A stretch of 64,000 nucleotides of DNA from positions 60,279 through 124,278 of the forward strand of contig JAOACE010000005.1 in assembly GCA_026418015.1 (NCBI GenBank). The letters run 5' to 3'. Origin of the DNA: Leptospiraceae bacterium. GTDB taxonomy: Bacteria; Spirochaetota; Leptospiria; Leptospirales; Leptonemataceae. The position numbers were made by a program, and so were the translations under genes. A model generated the notes under the pieces. It worked only from the letters and a program-made list of their open reading frames with translations, did no database searches and was not told the DNA's origin. Positions within the stretch are counted from its first letter, which is position 1, and each line of letters starts with the position of its first letter. Below are positions 56,870-64,000 of the stretch, in pieces.

Positions 56870-58300
56870 ATGTGTTATCCAATCTTGAAATCCGATAATA
56901 GAAGCGTGAGAAATTTGATCAGTAAGTTTAACAAGAAAACAATCCCCATAAAAAAAACTTCTCTTTTGGCTATTTTGGAGGAACGCTATAAAATTTCCGA
57001 AGACATAGTTATTTCGGAGATAGAATTTTCTATCCTAAAAAGCGAAAAATTCAGGATTTTGATTATTATCATACTGGTAATGTTTGGAATTTTGCACTTT
57101 TTAAGTTTAAAATTTTTTTCGCCCAAAGGTATAGTAGAGTTATTGGGTAAAGATCGATTGATTTATCTTCATCTATTGATTCTTACGTTTTATTTAATCT
57201 ACGAAGGTTTCTTGTATTTTCGCGTAAATACTTTGATTCAAAAAAGAATGCGGATTTCGAATGTTTTACGTTATTTGAATGCTTTTATAGAAATTTCCGC
57301 TCCCACTATCTTTTTGTATATTCTTGTTATAAACATCAATTCTGTCGAAGCGTTGATTTTTTCTCCTTATTTGATTTATTTTTTAATCATCATTCTATCT
57401 ATTCTTAGGTTGGATATAGCTTTGAGTATATTTACCGGTTTTATCGCTTTTATACAATACTTTTTGTTAAGTTTATATTTTATGTTCCAATTTAAAAATA
57501 TGACAAATATTCCAATTTATCTTTTAAGTTGGGAGTTTTATTTTACTAATGGAATGATCATTTTAGTTGCTGGTATATTGAGTGGTGTTATTAGTAATCT
57601 TCTAAAATCTTACATTAAGCATTCTGCAAAAATTCTCGAAGATAGGAACGAAATCATGAACATCTTTGGTCAATATGTTTCTCCCGAAGTGATGGATAAA
57701 TTGATCCATCAAAAAAATCTTGATTTAACAGAAAAAAAGCAAGTATCTGTGATGTTTTTGGATATTCGAAATTTTACAAGCTTTTCTGAATCCAAAGATC
57801 CCGTAGAAGTGATAGATTTTTTGAATGAACTCTTTGAACCCATGGTAGAAATCATCAATCAGTATCAAGGAATCATCAACAAATTTTTGGGGGATGGTTT
57901 TATCGCTATTTTTGGAGCACCCGTAGAATTAGAGAATTCAGCTTGGCATGCTTACAAAGCTGCTATAGAAATATTACAATATTTAGAAAGATTAAAAAGC
58001 GAAAATACTACAAGCGAAAAGTTCAAAAACATCAGAATTGGTATTGGGATCCATACGGGTGTTGTTGTTACAGGAAATGTGGGTTCAAAAACAAGAAAAG
58101 AATATACGGTGATTGGCGAAACAGTGAACTTAGCATCGCGAATTGAACAAATCAACAAAAAATTCCAAAGTCAGCTGATTCTTTCGAAAGAAACTTATGA
58201 CGAAATTCTTAAAAAAGAGCCGAATATTTCTTATCAAGAAATCAAAAAAGTAATCGTTAAAGGAAAAACACAACCTGTCATAATTTATAAAATAATCTAA
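56870..58300 (+). CDS. Class III adenylate/guanylate cyclase, membrane anchored
   Basis: 476 residues. About six hydrophobic helices (about 60-245) then a cytoplasmic class III cyclase domain (about 285-470): VSVMFLDIRNFTSFSE with the metal aspartate, NKFLGDGFIAIFGAP with the second, and GIHTGVVVTGNVGS. TVIGETVNLASRIEQ is in place. The product (cAMP or cGMP) is not clear. No strong ribosome site precedes the ATG. The window also carries a cNMP-binding regulator at 1980. Confidence 0.9.
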   Translation: MCYPILKSDNRSVRNLISKFNKKTIPIKKTSLLAILEERYKISEDIVISEIEFSILKSEKFRILIIIILVMFGILHFLSLKFFSPKGIVELLGKDRLIYLHLLILTFYLIYEGFLYFRVNTLIQKRMRISNVLRYLNAFIEISAPTIFLYILVININSVEALIFSPYLIYFLIIILSILRLDIALSIFTGFIAFIQYFLLSLYFMFQFKNMTNIPIYLLSWEFYFTNGMIILVAGILSGVISNLLKSYIKHSAKILEDRNEIMNIFGQYVSPEVMDKLIHQKNLDLTEKKQVSVMFLDIRNFTSFSESKDPVEVIDFLNELFEPMVEIINQYQGIINKFLGDGFIAIFGAPVELENSAWHAYKAAIEILQYLERLKSENTTSEKFKNIRIGIGIHTGVVVTGNVGSKTRKEYTVIGETVNLASRIEQINKKFQSQLILSKETYDEILKKEPNISYQEIKKVIVKGKTQPVIIYKII

Positions 58301-58348
58301 ATAAAAAAAATTGCTTGAATTTAAAAAATAAATATAAAAATTTGAAAT

Positions 58349-59563
58349 ATGGAAATAAAAAATTTTGGTATTATTACATCCGGTGGTGATTGTGGTGGGC
58401 TAAATGCTGTCATAAAGGGAGTTGCATTAACTGCACTAAAGCATCATATTAAAACATTTATCATACCCAATGGTTATGCAGGATTGTATAATTTAGTGGA
58501 TTTTGATCATCTAGTAGAGCTAACACAAGATCGGTTAGAACAAATCGATGTATATTTAGCTGGAAGCGAAGCAGGAAACTCTCGCGTAAAGATAGCAAAG
58601 ATCAAAGACGAAAACAAATACGAAAGAATTAGACAAGGATTAAAAAAATTCCAAATTGATGCCCTCTTAATTGCCGGTGGAGATGATACAGGAAGTGTTG
58701 TTGCAGATTTGTCCGAAAAAAATATTCCTTGTATACACATTCCCAAAACGATGGATTTAGATCTGATGACTTATAGTGTAGGTGGTGATAGTACAATCGG
58801 AAGGATTGCTCAATTTGCTTGGGATTTAAAAACTACGGGAAGGACTCATAACAGAATCATTGTAATGGAAGTTTTTGGTCGATATGCAGGACATACTGCT
58901 TTTCGCGGTGGAATTGCTTGTGGTGCAGATGCGATATTGATTCCCGAAATTCCTGTTGATTTTGATTATCTTTATGAATTTGTAAAAAAACGCTTGATCG
59001 AAAGAATCGAAAAGAGCGATGTTAAAGCGGGAACTGTGACCATCATTGTTGCAGAAGGTTTAAGAGATGCTTCTGGAAAAGAACTAGTAGACGAAAGTTC
59101 ACCTCCAGATGCTTTTGGCCATAAAAAATTGATGGGGGCAGGGAAATACGTAGTGAAGCAAATCGAAGATAGAATCAAAAAAGACCCAGAAATCAAAGAG
59201 TTTATGAAGCGTACGGGGCAATATGTAGAAGGTGTTTACGAAATTCCCGAAGTAAGAGAAATCAGACCTGGTCATTTGGTTCGATGTGGTTTTACAAGTC
59301 CTATTGATGCAAACTTTGGTATGGAAGTAGGCGCAAGTGCTGTTTATTTAGCTTTGAACAACATTTTTGGTGTAACAGTGGTCTCTTATGTTGATGGGAA
59401 AATCCATTATATGGACATAAAAGAAGCAATTCAACAACGCTTTGTAAGCGAAGAATCCATCAGAATTTATGAACAAATGGGCATAAGCTTTGGACGTAAA
59501 CCTCAGGAAAAAATCGATTTAAAATTCGAAAAGGTTTCTGGCAAACCCATTCGACCCTATTAA
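58349..59563 (+). CDS. 6-phosphofructokinase, probably pyrophosphate dependent
   Basis: 404 residues, PfkA superfamily. Starts with GIITSGGDCGGLNAVI. Two positions that decide the phosphoryl donor are those of PPi enzymes: GGDDTGS (Asp where ATP enzymes have Gly) and PKTMDLD (Lys where ATP enzymes have Gly). The usual IDND is MDLD, keeping both aspartates. MEVFGRYAGHTA and RPGHLVRCG are intact. Would act reversibly in glycolysis. Ends in a terminator. Confidence 0.88.
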   Translation: MEIKNFGIITSGGDCGGLNAVIKGVALTALKHHIKTFIIPNGYAGLYNLVDFDHLVELTQDRLEQIDVYLAGSEAGNSRVKIAKIKDENKYERIRQGLKKFQIDALLIAGGDDTGSVVADLSEKNIPCIHIPKTMDLDLMTYSVGGDSTIGRIAQFAWDLKTTGRTHNRIIVMEVFGRYAGHTAFRGGIACGADAILIPEIPVDFDYLYEFVKKRLIERIEKSDVKAGTVTIIVAEGLRDASGKELVDESSPPDAFGHKKLMGAGKYVVKQIEDRIKKDPEIKEFMKRTGQYVEGVYEIPEVREIRPGHLVRCGFTSPIDANFGMEVGASAVYLALNNIFGVTVVSYVDGKIHYMDIKEAIQQRFVSEESIRIYEQMGISFGRKPQEKIDLKFEKVSGKPIRPY

Positions 59564-59590
59564 AAAAAACGGGAACCACCCGTTTTTTTC
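59563..59590 (+). terminator. Intrinsic terminator after the phosphofructokinase gene
   Basis: AAAAAAACGGG, loop AACCA, CCCGTTTTTTT: five G-C/A-T pairs extended by an A/T stem and a T run, directly after the stop codon. Confidence 0.85.
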
Positions 59591-59592
59591 CC

Positions 59593-59620
59593 TTGACATC
59601 CTAAAAATAGCTTGTTATTT
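59593..59620 (+). promoter_or_regulatory. Possible guaB promoter
   Basis: TTGACA at 59593-59598 just after the terminator; a weak -10 (TTATTT, spacing 16) follows. The -35 is good, the -10 poor. The transcript would have a leader of over 100 bases before guaB. Confidence 0.3.
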
Positions 59621-59734
59621 CGATAATTTTCATTTTCTTTATACCATATTAAAATTATGTGGATATAACTTAAAATATATCCATTGAAAGTTTCATTTGC
59701 TATTATATTATACAATATTTAAGGAGGAACAAGC

Positions 59735-61297
59735 ATGATATCCACAGGACTACAAGAAAAACACTTAAAAGAAGATTTCGAAGAAGAAATCCTAGATGGT
59801 TATTCCGCAGAAGAGTTATTTTCGATTCCCGAAGGATTAACCTACAAAGATTTTTTGGTTTTACCCGGTTATATTGATTTTAGTCCCAACGAAGTAAATT
59901 TAGAAACTTATTTAACAAGAAATATCAAAATCCAAAGACCATTGATTTCTTCTCCCATGGATACAGTAACAGAAGATAAAATGGCCATAGCTTTGGCTTT
60001 ATTGGGAGGCATTGGAATCATTCATTATAATAATACACCAGAAGAACAAGCAGAGTTAGTAAAAAAAGTAAAACGATTTAAAAATGGTTTTATTGTAGAT
60101 CCCATTGTCCTTTCTCCAGAACATACAATAAGAGATGTTTATGCCATCAAAGAAAAGTATGGATTTTCAGGTATCCCCATTACAGAAGATGGTACAAAAA
60201 ACGGAAAATTGATTGGAATCGTAACGAATCGAGATATTGACTTAGAAAAAGATCTATCCACGAAATTAAGAGATGTTATGACAACAGATTTAATTACAGC
60301 ACCAGAAGGCTTGTCTTTAGCAGAAGCAAATGAAATCTTAAAAAAATCCAAAAAGGGAAAACTTCCGATTGTGAATAGCAAAGGTCAATTGGTTGCACTC
60401 ATATGTAGAAGTGATATTAAAAAACACAAAGAATATCCTTATGCTTCCAAAGATGCAAATAAAAGACTAATGGTTGGTGCTGCAATTTCTACAAGACCAG
60501 AGTCCAGAGATCGTTTAGCATTATTAGTGGAAGCTGGTGTAGATGTTGTGGTAATTGATTCAGCTCAGGGCAACTCTTCTTATCAAATAGAGATGATTCG
60601 ATACATCAAAAAACGTTATCCCGAAATTGATGTGATAGGAGGAAATGTCGTAACCCAAGAACAATGCGAGAATCTAATCAAAGCTGGAGCTGATGCACTA
60701 CGAATTGGAATGGGACCTGGTTCTATCTGTATTACGCAAGATACTATGGCTGTTGGTAGAGCTCAAGCAACTGCTGTTTATAAAACAGCAAAATTCGCGA
60801 GAAAATACGGTATACCTGTAATTGCAGATGGTGGTATATCGAACATTGGTGATATTGCAATTGCCTTAGCAATTGGTGCTTCTACAACGATGATGGGATC
60901 TTTATTTGCTGGCACACACGAAGCTCCTGGTGAATATTTTTACGAAAATGGTGTACGTCTAAAACGATACCGAGGTATGGCATCTTTGGAAGCGATGAAG
61001 GCGGGTGGGGCAAAACGTTATTTTTCGGATGATCAAGAAATTAAAGTAGCACAAGGTGTATCGGGAGCGGTTGTGGATAAAGGTTCGATGTTTCAGTTTG
61101 TTCCTTATTTGATTCAAGGATTAAAACAAAGCTTTCAAGATATGGGCGTTCGTTCTATTCCAGAGCTTCATGAAAAAATGTATGCGGGTAAATTACGATT
61201 CGAACGAAGAACTTTGAGTGCTCAAGCTCAAGGAACAGTTCACGGGCTTTATAGTTATACTTATCCAGTTTTTGGAATGCCCGAAAACAAAAAATAG
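59735..61297 (+). CDS. guaB: IMP dehydrogenase
   Basis: 520 residues. NAD-dependent oxidation of IMP to XMP, first step of GMP synthesis. Phosphate and catalytic loop: [11 protein letters not shown] with the active cysteine; [34 protein letters not shown] and the flap [14 protein letters not shown] pair at about 115-235. The N-terminal tail (about 25 residues) is longer than usual. Strong AAGGAGG ribosome site. An IscU-like fusion gene starts 10 bases downstream. Confidence 0.97.
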   Translation: MISTGLQEKHLKEDFEEEILDGYSAEELFSIPEGLTYKDFLVLPGYIDFSPNEVNLETYLTRNIKIQRPLISSPMDTVTEDKMAIALALLGGIGIIHYNNTPEEQAELVKKVKRFKNGFIVDPIVLSPEHTIRDVYAIKEKYGFSGIPITEDGTKNGKLIGIVTNRDIDLEKDLSTKLRDVMTTDLITAPEGLSLAEANEILKKSKKGKLPIVNSKGQLVALICRSDIKKHKEYPYASKDANKRLMVGAAISTRPESRDRLALLVEAGVDVVVIDSAQGNSSYQIEMIRYIKKRYPEIDVIGGNVVTQEQCENLIKAGADALRIGMGPGSICITQDTMAVGRAQATAVYKTAKFARKYGIPVIADGGISNIGDIAIALAIGASTTMMGSLFAGTHEAPGEYFYENGVRLKRYRGMASLEAMKAGGAKRYFSDDQEIKVAQGVSGAVVDKGSMFQFVPYLIQGLKQSFQDMGVRSIPELHEKMYAGKLRFERRTLSAQAQGTVHGLYSYTYPVFGMPENKK

Positions 61298-61307
61298 AGA
61301 TAAAAAT

Positions 61308-62090
61308 ATGATGGATTTTGATAAATTCAAAAAAATTAATGACGAAAGGCCTAATTATGGCGAAATCGAAGATGCGGATGTTGTAACTTTTTATAAAAAT
61401 AGTGGATGTGGAGATGGTTATAGAATTTTCTTAAAAATAAAACAAGAGGGAGATAAAAAAATCATCCAAAATGCAACCTTTACTACGACGGGTTGTGGAT
61501 TTAGCATTACGGCCCTTGCTATGGGCTTAGAATGGATTAAGGGTAAAACTCTCGAAGAAGCAGAAAAAATCAGCGTCGAAGATATAGAAACATTGTTTGA
61601 GTTTCCCGAAAGAAGAAAAAACTACCCTCAATCAGCTGTTGAGGCTATTCAAAAAGCAATCAATGAATATAAAATTGGTAAAAAAACTAATTACATTACC
61701 AAAAATCGTATCTTGCAAAAACTCAAAGAACAAGGACATTTAAGAAACGAACATCTTCAACAAGCAATGCTAGATAATCTGGATCTCTCTGGGGTGGATT
61801 TTAGTGGAGCAAATTTACAAAATGCCTTCTTACAAAATAGCAATTTAGTAGGAGCCAATTTTCAGAATGCAAATCTTCGAGGTGCTTATTTAAATATGGC
61901 AAATTTAAAGAACGCAAACTTTCAAAATGCAGATCTTCGATTTGCTAAATTGATTGGTGCACAAATCGAAGGAGCGAATTTTCAAGATGCATGGTATGAT
62001 ATTGGAACAAGAGTAGATCCCAAACAAATCGATATTTTTAAAGTAATGAAAAAAGCAGAAAAAGGTTTGGTAGAAATACAAACCTATTAG
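61308..62090 (+). CDS. IscU-like scaffold domain fused to pentapeptide repeats
   Basis: About 260 residues. The first 125 resemble NifU-N/IscU: NSGCGDGYRIFLKI, ATFTTTGCGFSITALAMGLEWIKGKTLEEAEKI and QSAVEAIQKAI. IscU proteins have three cluster cysteines; here the third (in HCS of IscU) is missing from NYPQSAVEAI. The C-terminal half (about 150-245) is pentapeptide repeats (LSGVDFSGANLQNAFLQNSN...), a right-handed beta-helix. The fusion is unusual. ATG at 61308, ten bases after guaB. May recruit or shield a cluster protein; function unknown. Confidence 0.8.
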   Translation: MMDFDKFKKINDERPNYGEIEDADVVTFYKNSGCGDGYRIFLKIKQEGDKKIIQNATFTTTGCGFSITALAMGLEWIKGKTLEEAEKISVEDIETLFEFPERRKNYPQSAVEAIQKAINEYKIGKKTNYITKNRILQKLKEQGHLRNEHLQQAMLDNLDLSGVDFSGANLQNAFLQNSNLVGANFQNANLRGAYLNMANLKNANFQNADLRFAKLIGAQIEGANFQDAWYDIGTRVDPKQIDIFKVMKKAEKGLVEIQTY

Positions 62091-62164
62091 TTTCTTTATG
62101 AATATTATCTAATTTTCTCAAAAAAATAATTGATTTTTTAGTTAAAAAGATTATTTTCGAATCG

Positions 62165-62365
62165 ATGACATATCAAGTAGGCGAACAAAAAATTTTAAAA
62201 AAGCCCACGTTTATTTATAAAGGTGTAATTGTGCTTCAAAATTCTCCTGTTAGAATCAAAGCCATAGTACAGAAAGGTCCAGAAACATTCTATACAATCG
62301 AATATATCGATAAAGAAGGTAATATCATGTTAATAGAAAATATAAAACAAGAAGAATTGGTCTAA
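62165..62365 (+). CDS. Small protein of unknown function
   Basis: 66 residues, no signal or membrane segment, mostly beta-rich: VGEQKILKKPTFIYKGVIVLQ and IKAIVQKGPETFYTIEYIDKEGN, possibly a small SH3-like barrel. Lies five bases before the STAS gene, so probably cotranscribed. I do not recognise a family. Confidence 0.55.
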   Translation: MTYQVGEQKILKKPTFIYKGVIVLQNSPVRIKAIVQKGPETFYTIEYIDKEGNIMLIENIKQEELV

Positions 62366-62370
62366 ATAAA

Positions 62371-62736
62371 ATGCTAAATAAAGTTTTATCGACTCATCAA
62401 AAAATTTATTTTCTTATAGAAGAAAATATCAAAATGGAAAATGCTCCTATGTTTTACGAAGAGTTTATAAAAAGCAATGATTACTTGGGAAAAAATGTTT
62501 TTTTAGATTTTTCCAAAGTTAGTTTTGTAGATAGTTCAGGAATTGGTACTTTAATACGTTGTGCTGATTATCTTAAATATCGTTCCGCTAAGCTCGTTTT
62601 GGTGAATATAAATAAATCCCTTTATGCGGTGTTTCGTTTAGCTGGATTAAATCAAATTTTTGAAATTATACAAAAAGAAGATTTGAAAAATTTTTTAGAT
62701 AACGAAGAATTAAAAAAGATTCAATCAAACCGATAA
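62371..62736 (+). CDS. STAS-domain anti-sigma factor antagonist
   Basis: 121 residues. STAS fold with VFLDFSKVSFVDSSGIGTLIRCADYLK, which carries the phosphorylatable serine (DSSG), and LVLVNINKSLYAVFRLAGLNQIFEI. SpoIIAA/RsbV type. Acts by binding a kinase/anti-sigma partner, which is not in this window. Confidence 0.9.
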   Translation: MLNKVLSTHQKIYFLIEENIKMENAPMFYEEFIKSNDYLGKNVFLDFSKVSFVDSSGIGTLIRCADYLKYRSAKLVLVNINKSLYAVFRLAGLNQIFEIIQKEDLKNFLDNEELKKIQSNR

Positions 62737-62743
62737 TATAGTT

Positions 62744-63520
62744 ATGAGAATTCTTTTGAATGTAATCATACTATTGTTTTTTTTGCAATGTGCTTCTGGA
62801 TTCTACAAAAAAGAGCGCATTTATTTATCAGATAATACCGCAGTTTATTTGATCGACGAAGATGCATATCCCGACGATAAAGAATTAAAAAAATACATCA
62901 AACCTGTAAAAAATTTTCCTGATGATGCTATCAAAAAAATTTCTTTGGTTCTAACGAATCTAGAAGTAGAAAAAGAAGGAATGTTTAGTAAGGATATTTA
63001 TCCACTGGTTTATCCTCAACAAATGGAGCAGCTACAAGATGTTTTAAAAGACATTTTACCTAACGTACCACCTAAAAAGCGAATCTTGATCGTACAAAAG
63101 TTTGATCCTTTTAGGACGGTATTGAGTAAAGATAAACGCTCTACCATGCTACTATGGTATGATGAGGATGGATACAATATAGTTTTTGGAGAAATCCATG
63201 AAGATCTTTTACCAGATAGTTTTTCTTCCGAAACCAATTGGTTGGATATTTTTCCTGTTTCTTTAAAACAAAATAACCCAAAACAAAAGATACTCAAAAA
63301 AGATTTTATCACATTCAAACAAATGGGGGATTTTACTCATTATAACTGGATCATATTTTCTGATGTAAATCTAGAACAAGTCAAATTGCCTGTACAAAAA
63401 AATCAAAATAAAGATACCATCGAAGAACGCTTAAAAAAATTAAAAGAACTTTATGATAAAAATTTAATTACAAAAGAAGATTACGAAAAACGAAAAAAAG
63501 AAATTTTACAAGAATTATAA
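62744..63520 (+). CDS. Lipoprotein with C-terminal SHOCT-like helix pair
   Basis: 258 residues. Signal with lipobox FFLQC, a middle domain without recognised motif, and a C-terminal segment (about 225-258) TIEERLKKLKELYDKNLITKEDYEKRKKEILQEL, the SHOCT pattern often found at the end of small membrane or secreted proteins. Starts eight bases after the STAS gene. Role unknown. Confidence 0.72.
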   Translation: MRILLNVIILLFFLQCASGFYKKERIYLSDNTAVYLIDEDAYPDDKELKKYIKPVKNFPDDAIKKISLVLTNLEVEKEGMFSKDIYPLVYPQQMEQLQDVLKDILPNVPPKKRILIVQKFDPFRTVLSKDKRSTMLLWYDEDGYNIVFGEIHEDLLPDSFSSETNWLDIFPVSLKQNNPKQKILKKDFITFKQMGDFTHYNWIIFSDVNLEQVKLPVQKNQNKDTIEERLKKLKELYDKNLITKEDYEKRKKEILQEL

Positions 63521-63694
63521 AGATTTTTCTACTCTCTTTGATTTTTCATTTTTATATCTTTGGGGAACATCTTTTATTAATTATAAGATAGAAAAATATT
63601 TTCCCTTTGAATTTTTTTAAAAATCACTTAGTTTCATCCTCTTAAAAGCGATTTTTTTTGATAGAAAATTTGCAAAATAGACATATTATTTTAT

Positions 63695-64000
63695 ATGAAC
63701 CTAGAAGATAGATACAAGACCTTAGATTTTTATCGAGTGGGGATCAATCTTTTACCCGTTCATTATAATTTTCTAAGAGAGTTAGCGAATGCAAGATTTG
63801 ATAAAAACATTTCAGATGCAATTCATTATTTGTTGAATAAATATATGCTTTATTTGAATCAAATTCGCATTACACCATATAAAAGAACCGAAACAGCGAG
63901 CTATCAACCCCAAACCAAACAATACAAGCGATATAGTATTCGCATCAATCCAACGATATGGAGTAAGTTATTTGATTCACGACGGTTTTTAGGGTATTCC
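63695..64000 (+). CDS. DUF1564-like protein, copy 2 (3' end outside window)
   Basis: First 102 codons of a gene cut by the right edge. DFYRVGINLLPVHYNFLRELANARF parallels copy 1 (DFYRFCVNLEPNHYEYLKELATREF), and ETASYQPQTKQYKRY then SIRINPTIWSKLF repeat its second half. Leader bases before the ATG (TTGCAAAA...TTTTATATG) are also shared with copy 1 at about 56219-56245. Codon use is more AT-rich than in copy 1. Confidence 0.65.
   Translation, partial: MNLEDRYKTLDFYRVGINLLPVHYNFLRELANARFDKNISDAIHYLLNKYMLYLNQIRITPYKRTETASYQPQTKQYKRYSIRINPTIWSKLFDSRRFLGYS

Overview
The window is AT-rich, densely coded bacterial DNA. It suggests a Gram-negative, respiring member of the Spirochaetota close to Leptospirales. 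The grounds are two copies of a protein resembling the Leptospira-associated DUF1564 family (one cut by the right edge), many short lipoproteins, an alternative complex III operon, and sensory genes in a loose, non-operonic layout. The taxonomic call is inference.

Layout. 1-4.95 kb: the 3' part of a VC_2705-type Na+/solute symporter, a YggT-like protein, a cNMP/CBS/DUF294 regulator and an acyltransferase. 5.2-13.1 kb: a CAU tRNA placed directly in front of a complete cbb3 oxidase operon (ccoN, O, Q, P), then its assembly genes (ccoG, ccoH, ccoS, a small membrane protein, ccoI). 13.1-19.1 kb, minus strand: a phosphohexomutase, a delta-60 repeat lipoprotein flanked by direct repeats, and clpB. 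19.4-30.5 kb: alternative complex III (actABCDEF), a diheme cytochrome c lipoprotein, and then a second cbb3-like set (CcoN-like, CcoO-like, CcoP-like). The CcoN-like protein has lost all six histidines that bind hemes and CuB. 30.5-40.8 kb: thiC with a TPP riboswitch, an HU protein, cobC/cobT, a GGDEF protein, a hybrid histidine kinase, an M23 peptidase, a secreted unknown and a pseudouridine synthase.

40.8-52.2 kb is an accessory island. On the minus strand it holds a PLD-SNF2 helicase, an Eco57I-type adenine methylase and a winged-helix protein, resembling a restriction or DISARM-like defence locus. The helicase and methylase genes are each split by what looks like a one-base frameshift. 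On the plus strand are a PLDc_N membrane protein and an exported WD40-caspase protein of visibly higher GC.

52.2-64 kb returns to host-like genes: CmoB, a ferritin-like protein, YidD, RecJ, a DUF1564-like protein, a class III nucleotide cyclase, a PPi-type phosphofructokinase, guaB, an IscU-pentapeptide fusion, a STAS protein, a SHOCT lipoprotein and the second DUF1564-like gene.

How it fits together. Complex III-type quinol oxidation (Act) and cbb3 oxygen reduction (Cco) form one respiratory chain. The histidine-free CcoN-like module sits in the Act operon and may serve as a non-catalytic anchor or electron bridge for cytochromes between the two. It is the most unusual feature in the window.
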